Shown one piece after another: positions 1 to 12,300 of a stretch of DNA of 64,000 nucleotides. Numbering within the stretch: the stretch's first letter is position 1; the number at the start of each line of letters is the position of its first letter. A program made the translations under genes and the position numbers. The stretch covers positions 35,208,043 through 35,272,042 of the forward strand of contig NC_064754.1 of NCBI RefSeq assembly GCF_011397635.1, written 5' to 3'. The notes beneath the pieces are model-generated. The model was not told where the DNA came from, did no database searches, and was given only the letters and a program-made list of their open reading frames with translations. The DNA is from Epinephelus fuscoguttatus. Taxonomy: Eukaryota > Chordata > Actinopteri > Perciformes > Serranidae.

Positions 1-338
1 ATGATCATTTAAGTGTAAGAACCAAACACACACATTTACAGTCCACAACAGCTCCAGTTGTTTGCCAAAGAGTGCCAACACATCATTGGGTCTCCACCCT
101 AAAGCTAACGCTAATACAAATGGAGGGCCATCAATCTGATTAATTAAATAAGACATGTTATAGAGCAAAATGCATGCAAAAACTGTTACTGTGAAAATAA
201 ACCAGCTATTTATTTTTTATTTTTTTTTGCAATTTCTTTGTGATATTATTTATTCTGCATTTATTATTTATTATTATGTCTTAATAAATACTAAGTTCTT
301 GTTTCTTTGCATCTTTTCTTCCCCTCTGGTGACTCCAG

Positions 339-3300
339 TGTCATCCATCTCCACGAGCGCTGGTTGAAGGACTGTGCCTTCTACCGAGACATTTACGAGC
401 AGATTGATGATGTGTCGCTGATGCCCAGAATCAACTGGGGGCCTGTTTTCAATGAGAAACAAGTACGTATAATAACCCTGTCTGCCAAAAAATTCTTTAT
501 GTTCTTTGATCTTGAAGTTGGCAGTACTTCATATTTTTCTTATTGTGAAGTATTCAAATATTAACACCAGAACCAACGCTGATGCTATGAACATACCTGT
601 GTGGCCACAGCCTGATATATCTTACATAGCTCCAGTGGTGTAGTGGAGGGTATACGCAGGTATACAGGGTATACCTACCTCTTTTTCTGGCTGTTTACAG
701 TATACCCACCTATCAGCCAAAAAGCCATTGGAATATATAGGAGTGTATACCTGCTTCATCCTCAGTAACCAACTCATGTATCTAGTAGTACATCCACCTC
801 ATCAGCCACCACTACACTACTACATAGCTTCCTTGTTCACTGGCCGACATGTTCCTTCATTCCCATAAATTGTAGTTTATTTTGACTCAGTCCCGCATAC
901 ACCGTCCTGCTGCTCGAAATACAGTGTTAATTTTGACTAGAATTTGCGCTAACTGAAAATTGTAGTTGGTTGAAAGTCACATTTTAGTCTTTTGCTTTGT
1001 TTTGTTTTAGTCACAATTTAGTCACTACACCACAGTTTTAATTTTAGTCATAATTTTCTAAGGTTTTGTGAAACTGTAATGGATTTTGGTAATGGATATT
1101 TCTTCTGCCAGTAGAAATTCTGATGAGGAGTAAGCAAACTTATAACTATCTGTTTAGTCAGCTAGCTCCATTGACTTTACATGGAGCTAAAAGCAACAGG
1201 GGCGCACTGTCAGGAGAAGAAGGCAAATGTTGGGGCCCTAATGGCCATTCATATTGACACATTTTGCAACAACTATAGACCCTCTTAAAAATCTCCTGTA
1301 AAGGCACTGAACAGCATATGGCTGGCCCCCCAAACCCCCTGAGTGGGGCCCCTTCTAGCTGCTGAATGACAGCTGGATACCATTAGTTACAACAGTCAGC
1401 TAGCCACCTGCAACTGTCACACATACGTTAATCCATCAATGCAATATCGCGAGGCCTCAATGGGCTTCTTTGCCTGAGGCACCCCAGAGTCTAGGAGCAA
1501 CACTGAGAATTAAAACTGAATTATGTTAAACGTTCACAGAATGAATTGGTGTCTGTGTATGCCTCATAGAAAAAATTTAAAAAATCATCTTTTAGGAGTA
1601 GTTTTTAACTGTAAACTCGATTGAATTTAACAATATGTAAATTGCACAAGGCAAGATAATTGCTAATGTGATAGATTAAAAAGAAAAACAATCAATGCTC
1701 TGAGATGGCAACCATGCTCTAACATAGGACTGTCTGCCCAAATAGAGCCAACTGTTGCGTCTTGTCTTTATTCGTCTGTGCTAAGTGAACAAAAAATTTT
1801 CCTGTACAGTTTTTTGTTAGTAATTTTTTTTAATCTTGTAATCATTACAATTTAGTAATTAAATAAAATGGTGTCAACAAATAGTTATCATTGACAGAAT
1901 TAAACAATCCTCATTTCCATTCCAAATGTGTATTAATCCACTGCTGAAAATAGTCCCAAACAAATGCAGAATTTACTCCTGTTTCAGTAATGTTTGCTAA
2001 AAAGTACAGTACCCACCTGTTTAGGAAAATTACTGAGTCTTTTTTTAAATTTTTTCAGCAACATCAGGGCTTTAGGCTAGAAGTCACAGATAGGGTACAG
2101 AGAAGCTGAAAAGAGATGTTGACTGATTTATCTATTTATTTTATAGAATTGGTTGTCAATAAAAAAAATATAGGAAAAAACAGCCTCATCCCTCAAACTT
2201 GTTGTAATACATCAAGTTCTACCCCTGCTACCTTTTGCTTTCCTCATAAACAATTTTTTGTGTTTTCAATCAATAAATGACAATGTATTGACTCTACCTA
2301 CCCTGTAATAAACACATTAGCCAGACCTAAGAGGGTTAAAAGAACACAACTAACTAAGGAGTGCTCACCCTGTCAGACTTGCCCTTTGGTGGTTATTTTG
2401 TCTCCACATACCATTAACTGTAGTCCTCCTGCATCTGTGCTCTCAGAAATCAGTGAACTCGGAGGAGTACGGCCCCTCTATGGCGGAACTGGAGAAGCAG
2501 GTCGCCGCTCATAACATCCTGCACAAAGAGATCGAGGCCTACAACTCACAGCTCTGCGTCAGCTCTGCAGGCAGCAAGGTGAACACACATGGAAACACTT
2601 ATTCTGACTGTCTTCACTTGCAGTTTGAACACTTTGTGTTCACCTCAGTAGCTGATCAAAACATTTGGTGTCCTGCTTGCCGTCTGTAATCTTAATGAAA
2701 AACCGTTTCCAGCAGCTCATAAGTTATGTTGGTATCTTGTCTTTTAGGATCAATATGTGGCCCTGAAGAAGCAGTACAACAATCTACTGGTGAGTATTGT
2801 TCACATGTAATGGCACAGTTTTTATAATTTATATTTGAGTTTGAGTTTGTTGGGAGATCTTTGAGAAATATTTTATCACTTTTTCAAAAGTTCCTTTTTA
2901 ACCTTTAAGACCCGAGTTTTGTTTTCTTCTGTTCATGTATCGGATTAAATTCTTTGTTATATCATCCTTGTAAATAAAATCACCAAATAACAAAACAAAT
3001 TTGAGCTAATTATCTCTTCTCCCTAACTGATATGCCATTTTTATTTTTTGTATTATGTATTTTGAACAAGAAATTTGTCAGATTAAGGAAGCCAAAAACT
3101 CTTAAGATAGTGTTTAATTTTGACATAAATGTTTAGACTTTTAGAACTTGTCAGGTTTTATTCAGTTTCATTTCCTTTCTCCTCAGGAAAACTCCAAGTG
3201 GCGTCGCCACTACCTGAACAGCCTGTACGAATTCGTGCATGGCTGTGAAAAGGAGGTGGGCTTCCTTAAGGACGAACAAGATAAGATCAAAAAGCAGGAC

Positions 3301-6300
3301 TGGAGTGACCACATGGTGGACCCACCTGACATCCGCAGGCAGTATGAGGTCAGGATTAACTAGTGAAACATTAAAACTATTGTGTTGCTTGTTCAGAATG
3401 ATCCAAAGTGAGTTAGTTCCTACTTGGATAGCTTAACACGTAACTATTGTCACTTTGATTTGATCTCAATCAGAACTTTAAGAACAACAGCCTGCTGTCC
3501 CATGAGAGTGAGGTGAACAAAATCCAGGATGAAGGAGAAAGACTTATTGGACTGAAGCACCCTGCCAGTGGCACAATAGAGGTTGGTCTCATTACCCAGA
3601 AGACACTGCTTTCAACACAAGGGCAAAGCTTAAGAGCCCAGAGTCCTAACTTTAAAAGTGTCATGAACTTTAAACCTTTAAACTCGTTTGGATGCCACTT
3701 AAATCCAGGTTAAGTTAACTCATAACATGATGTTCCATCTCCAGGCTCAGAAAGATGCTGTTCGAAACGAGTGGCAGAAATTTCTCAATCTCTGCATTTG
3801 TCAAGAGACACACCTGGACAATGTGGAGGAATACAAGAAGGTAAATATGGGACATCATACGCCACAGTCTGTCATTACGACAATCTGAATTTGAGTTTGT
3901 GTGAAAAGATGTGCATTTTCCATCTCTTTGTCTGAATACGTCTCCCTGCAGGTGACACATTCAGGATTCATACAATTAAAAAAATGTTTTTGTGCTATGT
4001 TTCAGTACCAACTGGAGGCTGAGCAGCTGTCAGAGAACCTGACCAAACTCAACAACAGCCTGGACCCCAAGTCCCTCAACAAGATGAGCAACTCAGAGAA
4101 AGTGCTGCAGCTCGAGGTACAGAGCAGCTTTTATAGTCCTTATCACAGAGACAGAATGAAAGACTGCAAGTTGATGTACATTGGAAATTCAAGTTGCACC
4201 TCCCTATGGGAACAAACACTAAAGCAGCCATTGCTCTTATTTCAGATAGTTATATGAAGAAGTGATGGGTGATGACAAGATGGTTCTTAGTTTTAATATG
4301 GAGCAAAGCACACAAAGGAAAAATCTATATGGCTCTTTTTATGTTATTATTGTATTGTATGTTTTGTGTTTTTATAACTACCCATAGTGTTTTTCTGGAA
4401 CATATTTCTTTATATGTTGTTCTTCTTTTCTATTTTTATTTTCGATGAGTTTATTTGACAGGACCATAAATTGGTACCTGTGGTCCCGTCACACACACAA
4501 TTTAAAAAAAAAAAAAAATAGAATAAAACAATGTATCTCACAGACATACACTGTAAAACAATTTGTTTTAACTTAAAATGGTTTGTGTCCAAGCTGTCTG
4601 AAAAATTTAAGTTAAGTTTAGTTAAATTTAAGTTGAGTCAACTTAAAATTCTGAGGCAGCCTGGAGGCTAAACCTAACTACATTAAAACAAATAGCTTCT
4701 CTTTACAGTGTAGGCAGAGATTTCAGGGGGGACACGCAGGGGACATGTCCCCCTCAATATTTAGAACATGTACATTTGTCACCAAATTAAAAAACATAAG
4801 AGTAGAATAATACTTTTTTGTTGAAATTAAAGACAAATCCACCAGAAATTAATGCAGAAAAAATATAAATTTGAGCATAAAAATTCACCAGAATGCAGAA
4901 AATTAAGGCCTTGATGCCCCACCCCCTTTTTATGTGTCCCCTCAGTGTTGAAGCAAGCCTATGCCCTTGTCCATGCACCGCATGATAAATATACCACTAC
5001 TAAATTACGCCACATTCTTTTTTTTCAGAATTTATTTATTTTTTCATATTAATTTGTATTTGCTTTTATTTAGCTCTGTATCTCACTCCCTCCCCTCAGT
5101 TTTAAAGAGATAATTCTTTACACCCGCCACAGACTTATGATTGTCTTTTACAGTGGGGACAGGTGATCTTTAGGGGAGACAGCAGGTCAAAAGTATGTGC
5201 CACACAGAAGTGGTACACATCATCTAAAAAGCAGGGAACCTAAAGATTATTTTGAGATGCAGCTCAGCAGCACTGTGTGTCAGGGTTTTCTAGTCATCCA
5301 TCTGTCATAAACAATGTGTTTTGGTGAGGCCCCTCTTCAAAAAAAAAAAAAAAAAAGGTCTCACAATTGGCAGCAGAAATTTTGGGGTTGATACCATTTG
5401 TTTTACAGATTTGGTGCTAAATTTAAGCAGTTTTGACCGCTTGAGCATGACATGGTTGACACCAATGACGTTGTTAGTTCATCACTCCAGCTTCAAATCT
5501 CAGCCAGTTACAGCCTCTGAAAGACAGTAATGTCAGCCAAATTCAGTGGGTTACTCCAACAGTTAACAACACATTTATCAGGTGTCCCAAAGTTTAAAAA
5601 TGAGACATAGAAACATGATGTAGGATATTTCAATATTGTTTTGCACACTCTGAGCACAAAAACATGCATTAAACAATCATTACAGATGCATGTTTGACAT
5701 AATGTGATTCAGTCTTAATTCTTCAGTGATGTATAAGATGAGGACTTGATGCTATCTACCATGAGATGAGTAGTTTTAAGATATCCCTGTGTCTGTTTCC
5801 CTCCAGGCCGAAGAGACAGCTGTAGAAAACAGCGAAAAGCTGCTGGCAGACCTGAGGAGACGCAGCACCGCCATCGCTCCTCTGAAGCTACGACGCAACG
5901 CCCCCAATAGACCCATCACAGTGGAGTCCCTGTGTGACTGGGAGACAGATAAGGTGGAGCCTCTTATCCTTGAATTGTTATCACAGAACAAAGAAAAGGC
6001 AGACGCTGTCAAATATCTACAACTGGGGTGTTTCACTTCAGGCACTCTTATTCCTACGCACTGATGCTTCCCATCTAAACTTTTTGGACATGTATTTCAT
6101 TTATTATTATCACCTAGGATTCTCTGGAAAGAGGTGAGAAGTTCACCCTGAAATCCAACTCAGACGAGAACTGGGATGTTACTTCCACAAATGGGGCAAC
6201 AAAAACCTTCCCGGGAGTCTGCTTTCAGATCCCTCCACCTGACCCTGAGGCCATTGACAAAGTGGACCTGTAAGTACTGCAAGGTTGTATTACTATTCAG

Positions 6301-9300
6301 CTACAATAAACAATGCAATAATATGTCTGTGATACTGTTTTCATTCACCTTTTTTCAATTCATCAGGTTAGGACGTGAACTGGCAGATATCAAGAAGAGA
6401 AGAGCTGCTCTGGCGACATCCCTGAAGAACAACAAAGCCGAGAGCTCCAGGGCCCTACAATCAGGTCTTTGTCCATAAATTAAATCCTTAAATATCCTAA
6501 TTATAAGGCACGGTTGGTTCTATAAACCATGAGGGATATTTACAACCAGTTGCACAAATTGTTTTTCATTTTTATCTCAGGGCCACATCAGATCAGGCAA
6601 TCAATTAACATCTCCTGTTTCCTCATTCAGCCCCAGTGTCCTCTGGCCCACCGGATCCCAAAGTGACAGCCCTGGCTCAGCAGCTGGACAAGCTGGACGG
6701 TGACCTGGCCAACGCTGAGGAGAGCATGCTGAGTCGCCTGCGAGCCCCGCTAAACCCTGCTGACCCTGCTGGAGATCTGGCCAGGAGGCTGAGGGAACAG
6801 GAGGTGAGAGGAATGAAGTCAAGTCAAAAGCCATGAAGGGAGAAACTATAGAGACCAAAATATTTTTTTGTTCCAGGCTGGAAATTTGTTTATTTCTGCT
6901 GTAATGTTGAACATTTTAACATGGGGTTCTATGGGGATTGGCTTGCTTCTGGAGCCAGCCTCAAGTGGTCATTCAAAAAACTGCAGTTTTTGGCACTTTC
7001 GTGATGGCTTCTTTTTTTTTTAGCCCTGGAGGTTGCTACTTGATTAACACTTCATTTTTGGAGCTAAGGTTGCATGTTTCTTCCCTTTATTCCTTTAGTC
7101 AGTGCTTTAGGTTAAGGTGAAACAATCCCAAATTTATCAAATTCCATTGCTCATGGTGTCTTTTAAGGAGCCATGGATACACTGGGTGATGATATTGCAG
7201 AAACTAGAAAAGCCTCTGAAACATTTTAGATCATGAGGTGTTTATTTTTTAAGTTACGTTTTATCAAGGTGGAATTATAAATGATTTGATATCTGATATT
7301 TGATGACACTAGGCTTGGGTGGTATCTATTTTTTCATACTTTTATACCCTACTACTTTACCAGGCTATATGATGTATGTATAAGATGGTAGTAGTGTGCA
7401 GCACTGTTCCAACAATCACCAGCTCTGGTTTGGTTGAAATAAACCCTTAATTTACCAAGTTAGATGTGAAAATGTGCCTTTTTTCCCTGTGGTCTCTCTT
7501 GGCAGTTTAAACTGTTTGCAGTCCTGTAGCGTTATCCCCACCACTCAGGTCTCCATGCCTGTCAGTTAAGCTGCCTGTTCCACCAGTACAGAACTCTGGT
7601 GATGAGTTTTATAGAAAAAGCCTGAAAATTTGAGTGTAGGCTATTTAAAAAATAATGTGTTTTTTTAAATACCCTGGTATACCATAATAACGTGATACCG
7701 CCCAAGCCTAGATGACACCCTACAGTAGTGAGTGCAAATATCTGAAGTGTCTACATGTGTCCCTTACAGGAAGCTAGCAGGGCTCTGAAGGCTCTGGAGC
7801 AGCAGAAGCAGGCAGCTCAGGCTGACCTGCAGCCGCTGCTGTCCAAAGATCCCAGCAATTCCGCACTGCCACTCAAACTGAGCGCTGCCAACAACAAGGC
7901 TGACAGCATCGCAGAACTTGCTGATCTTTACACCAAGAAGTAAGCGTAGCCTAAGTTTTGTTTGGGAAGCCGTATTTTTGCAGTAACGTGATGTAAGGGT
8001 TTTTGTCTCTAATGAAAATATGACAATCCCTGTTTTAAACAGCAAATTCAACTTTTCCCTATTATTTACATAAAAGCATTAACACCTGTCATATTTTATA
8101 GGCATACATCTGTCCACCTTTGTTGAGCTCTGCTACTGAACTAAATAATCTCAGTACATTTATCAATGTATTCAATGTAATTCATATTCAATGTATTTAT
8201 TTATTTATTTTCAGAGCAAATGCATCTCTCAATCTGGAGAGGCAGATTAAGAAGGTGGATGGCCTCGTCTCTGGGTTTGAGAAAAATCTGAGTGACGATG
8301 GTCCAATCCCTGATGTGCCAAATGCAATCCAAACCCGTGCTGATGACCTTCAGGTGAGGAAATCTGCATTTAAAGTCTAACCTCTACCACATAAAAGGGG
8401 ATTCTCTTTCACATAGATTTAACTTTGATCTGACAGATTTCAAAATGCATGTCTCCTTTGCTGTATTCAGTACCAGCGAAAGGCCGTGGCAGCGGCTCAG
8501 GACGACATGAAGAAGCTGGGTCAGGATCTGGAGACCACAGAGCAGCTGTGCAGCTCTCTGCAGCAGGGCTACCAGGAGTACTGCCCTGACATCCCACGCC
8601 AGAGAGCAGAGGTCAAGCAGCTGCAGAATCGCTACACAAATGTGGCCAACCAGCTGAAATACAGGTGAGAATTAACACTATGAACAAATCAGGTCAAACT
8701 GGTCCCCAAAGGAGTCGCAAGTTAAAATATGAGAGGAACATATAAGAAGAGGAACAAAACATATTACAAAATTACTTTTGCTTTGAATTAAACCCTTTTT
8801 TTAATAATCATTTATTTATTTTGTGAAATCCAAATAATTTTGACTCTTCAGCCTAACAAAAAATATTCAAATGAAACAGGGACAGTGTTTGACAAATATG
8901 CATTCCCTAGTGGAGTGACACTCAACTTAGGGCCCATGGGCCAAAGTTGGCACATGACAGGGGTGCGCCAACCACTTTCTAATTTACAATGAAAATCAAT
9001 TGATTCACATTTGGATTTTTGTGTACTGCTTGTAAATAAGGTACATGCTTAAAAAAATAGCATCAAAATAGAGCTCTTTTGTTGTTGCTTTGTTTAAAAA
9101 ACAATTATCATTGCCAATAAAAGGATTATGTTGATCCATATTTTGCAGAATTTTTCATTACATTTAAACTACATACATACAGTAGCATACATGAAGAAAG
9201 CCATATCCACTGATATGATATGGTCTGGCAGAGGTTTGAGCTAATTATGCCTCAGATATAAATATATTTTAGGAAAAGGCACGAAAGAAAACAAAACATT

Positions 9301-12300
9301 TGAATGTGAAAATACCATAATACAGAGCTTTTAAAAAGTCAGTTCTTTAATTGTCTGTTCTATGGATTTTTTCTCTCAGAGAAAACATCTTACAAGAAGC
9401 TGCAACCAAGAACCAAGAGTACCAGAGCACGTCCAAATCCCTGAAGTCCTTCCTGGACAACCTGCCGCAAGACCAGGTTAACTACAATGATGATGTGTCC
9501 CAGGTCACTGCTAGGCAGAGCTCCCAAGAGGTGAGGTTATATATACATATGCTTTGTTCTATGTAAACCAAAAAGAAAAAAAACTATTATTAAATGATTT
9601 TAATAACTCAGTGATTAACATCTGTTACACTTTTTACCACAGAGGGTGATGGATGATCTGAAGAGGAAGGGAGATGACATGAACAGAGTGACTGGCCTGT
9701 CTCAAGACCTGCAGAGTCTACTCAATGTAAGACTCAAATGGATTATAATTCAATGCTCTAAAATATTACTAAGAGAGTATATGGGTGATTCTAGGCATTT
9801 TATATTAAGTAAAAATACCTACTGTTACCATCAGTTATGTCACCATTTTATCACATTTTTAATTCATGGTTTTTCAATTCAAATATTTGCAAATAGTCAA
9901 CAAATGGGAAAACAGTGACTGTATATAGTCACTATAAGATAGCAAACCTATTGTCTTCACTTAGAGACCAACTGGCACACACAGATGTCAGTCATGACGT
10001 CAGACCCCCTCTTTATAGCATCAAATGACTGGTTGTAACCAAAATTATGAGAAAAACAAATCACTTGTAAATACATCTGCATAATAAGAAATATCTAGAA
10101 AGACAGAAACCATGGGAAAAATTCATTTGACGTGTACTTTGATCTTTTAGTTTGGGCCATGTCTCATTCTCTAACATGGCGGGGGTGATTGAGATATTTT
10201 GGCTTAATTTCAATGTGAGAAAATAGGCATTCTTGATTAACTCAGTAAATTACTTTGTGCTCAACACCTAACTCTTCATGTATGTGTAGGAATATGAGAC
10301 CAACGTTGACAGATACAACAGTGCACTTGAGGACGCTGGAGCCACTGTATCCCAGAAATCTAGTATGCCAACAATGGCTGATGCTCTTCAGAGAGAGGTA
10401 ACTCCTATGTTTTTAACACAAGTATGTTCAGAATGTGTTACATTTATTAAAAAATCAAGGTGGCTGATGGTTTGCTCTCTTGTTACAGGAAAAAGATCTG
10501 GTCAACCGTTACGCAAAAGCATCTGCTGAAAATGCTCAACGCCAAAAACAGATGGACTTGGCTAAGAATCTCATTGCACTAGTAAGAAACCAAGTCATGA
10601 ATTAAACATCATTTATATTTTATAGTGACCTCTTCGCTATAAAATATCTTCTCCATAAAGCTATGTCACAAAACAAATCAGTGTCATTCAATTCATTTGC
10701 TTTTCTTGCTGCAGAATGAAGAGAAAGTGCAGCTGGTGGCACAGCAACAAGTTCAGCTTGAAAGCCAGCAAAGGAGTTCTTTTGAGCTAAACAGTCTGTT
10801 AAAAGACCTGGACGAAGAGAAGGACAGGAAAACTCGTGCTGAGATAGAAATGAGAACCTTTAAAGACAGGCTGATGTCATTGAAGAATCGCAGAGGAGTG
10901 GAGCGCATTGAGGAGAAAGAAGTACTGGAGTACTTTCGCGACCCAAAACTGGAAAGTGATTTAGTTGATCTGCAGAGGAAACTGCAGGAAGAGTTGCTGA
11001 AACGTAGCACCACCCACACTGAGATTGAGGTGATTAACAAGAAAATCACAACCATGGAGGACACCCTCAAAAACACTCCACCCAAACTGGTGACCAGAGA
11101 GGTGACAGAGTATGAAAGAGATCCTCAGCTGGATGTAGATGCCGCTAAGACAAGAGACGAGATAGCAAGGATGAAAGATGAAATTCGAGTGAGAGATGGG
11201 GAGCATATTCAGATGAGGACAGAAGTTACGATTCTCCAGCAGAAGAGACCAACCATCAAAGAGAGGGTGGTGAAGAAGGAAGTGGTAAAGGTGGAACAGG
11301 ACCCAGAGATGGTAAAAGCAGTGCGTACATTCGAGACGGAAATCTCTGAAGAGAACAACAAGATTAAGCTCATCAATGATTCAATCTTCCAGACAAGAGG
11401 CCAGATTAATGCAATTGAGAGACTGATTCCTAACATTCAGCCCAAGATCATCACTAAAGAAGTGAAAAAGATTGAACAAGACCCTGAACTCATCAATGAA
11501 TCTAAGAGAATTCGAACAGGCATAGAGGAAGAAAGGATTGAAAACGACTCTTTGTGCAGAGAGTTGAAGGAGCTCCACAGCCGCTACCGAGAAGTTCAAG
11601 ACTGGAAGCCAAAAATTGAGGTGAAGGAAATCATTAATGAGATCTACAGGATTGACCCGAATACAGAGATGGAGATAATGCGGCTCAGGAAAGATATACA
11701 AGACACCAACAGGCAACGTTCTGATATGGACAGAGAGCTCACAGAGGTCACGACAAATGTGAACATCCTTCGTTCTGAGAAGCCCATTGTGGAGATGAAG
11801 GAAGTTGTCAAAGAGGTGGTTAAGGAAGAAAGAAGCCCTGAAAATGAGAGAGAGATTCAGAGGCTAAAAGATCAGGTGAACTATTTACGCACCACTTACG
11901 ACTCCCTCCAGGACCAGGTGAGAGTGCTCAGGAGAGACAGAGATGAATGGAAGGCTGAAAAGTCCAAGATAGAGACCAAAGTTGTCACAAGAGATGTCAT
12001 CAAGTATGAAGCTGATCCTCTGTTGGAGAAAGAAGCTGAACGCTTGAGAAAAAATGTGCGGGAGGAGGCACAACTGCGGCGCAGCATTGAGGAGATGGTG
12101 TTTGATCTCCAAAACAACTACATCCTGTTGGAGAGACAGAAACCTGAGGAGAAAGTGGTTGTGCAGGAGGTTGTGCGTCTACAGAAGGACCCAAGGCAGT
12201 TAGCCGTGCATGAGAGGCTCAGCAGGAGCCTGGATGAAGAAGTAATGTCCCGGCGTCAGATAAACCTAGAGCTGCAGCAACTAAGAACAAAGCTAGAAGA

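Noticed and set aside
463-2446. A further evpl exon between the first two visible exons
   Set aside because: Exon 339-462 ends in phase 0 and joins directly in frame to 2447. The recalled human sequence has no extra segment there, and the interval holds only repeats.
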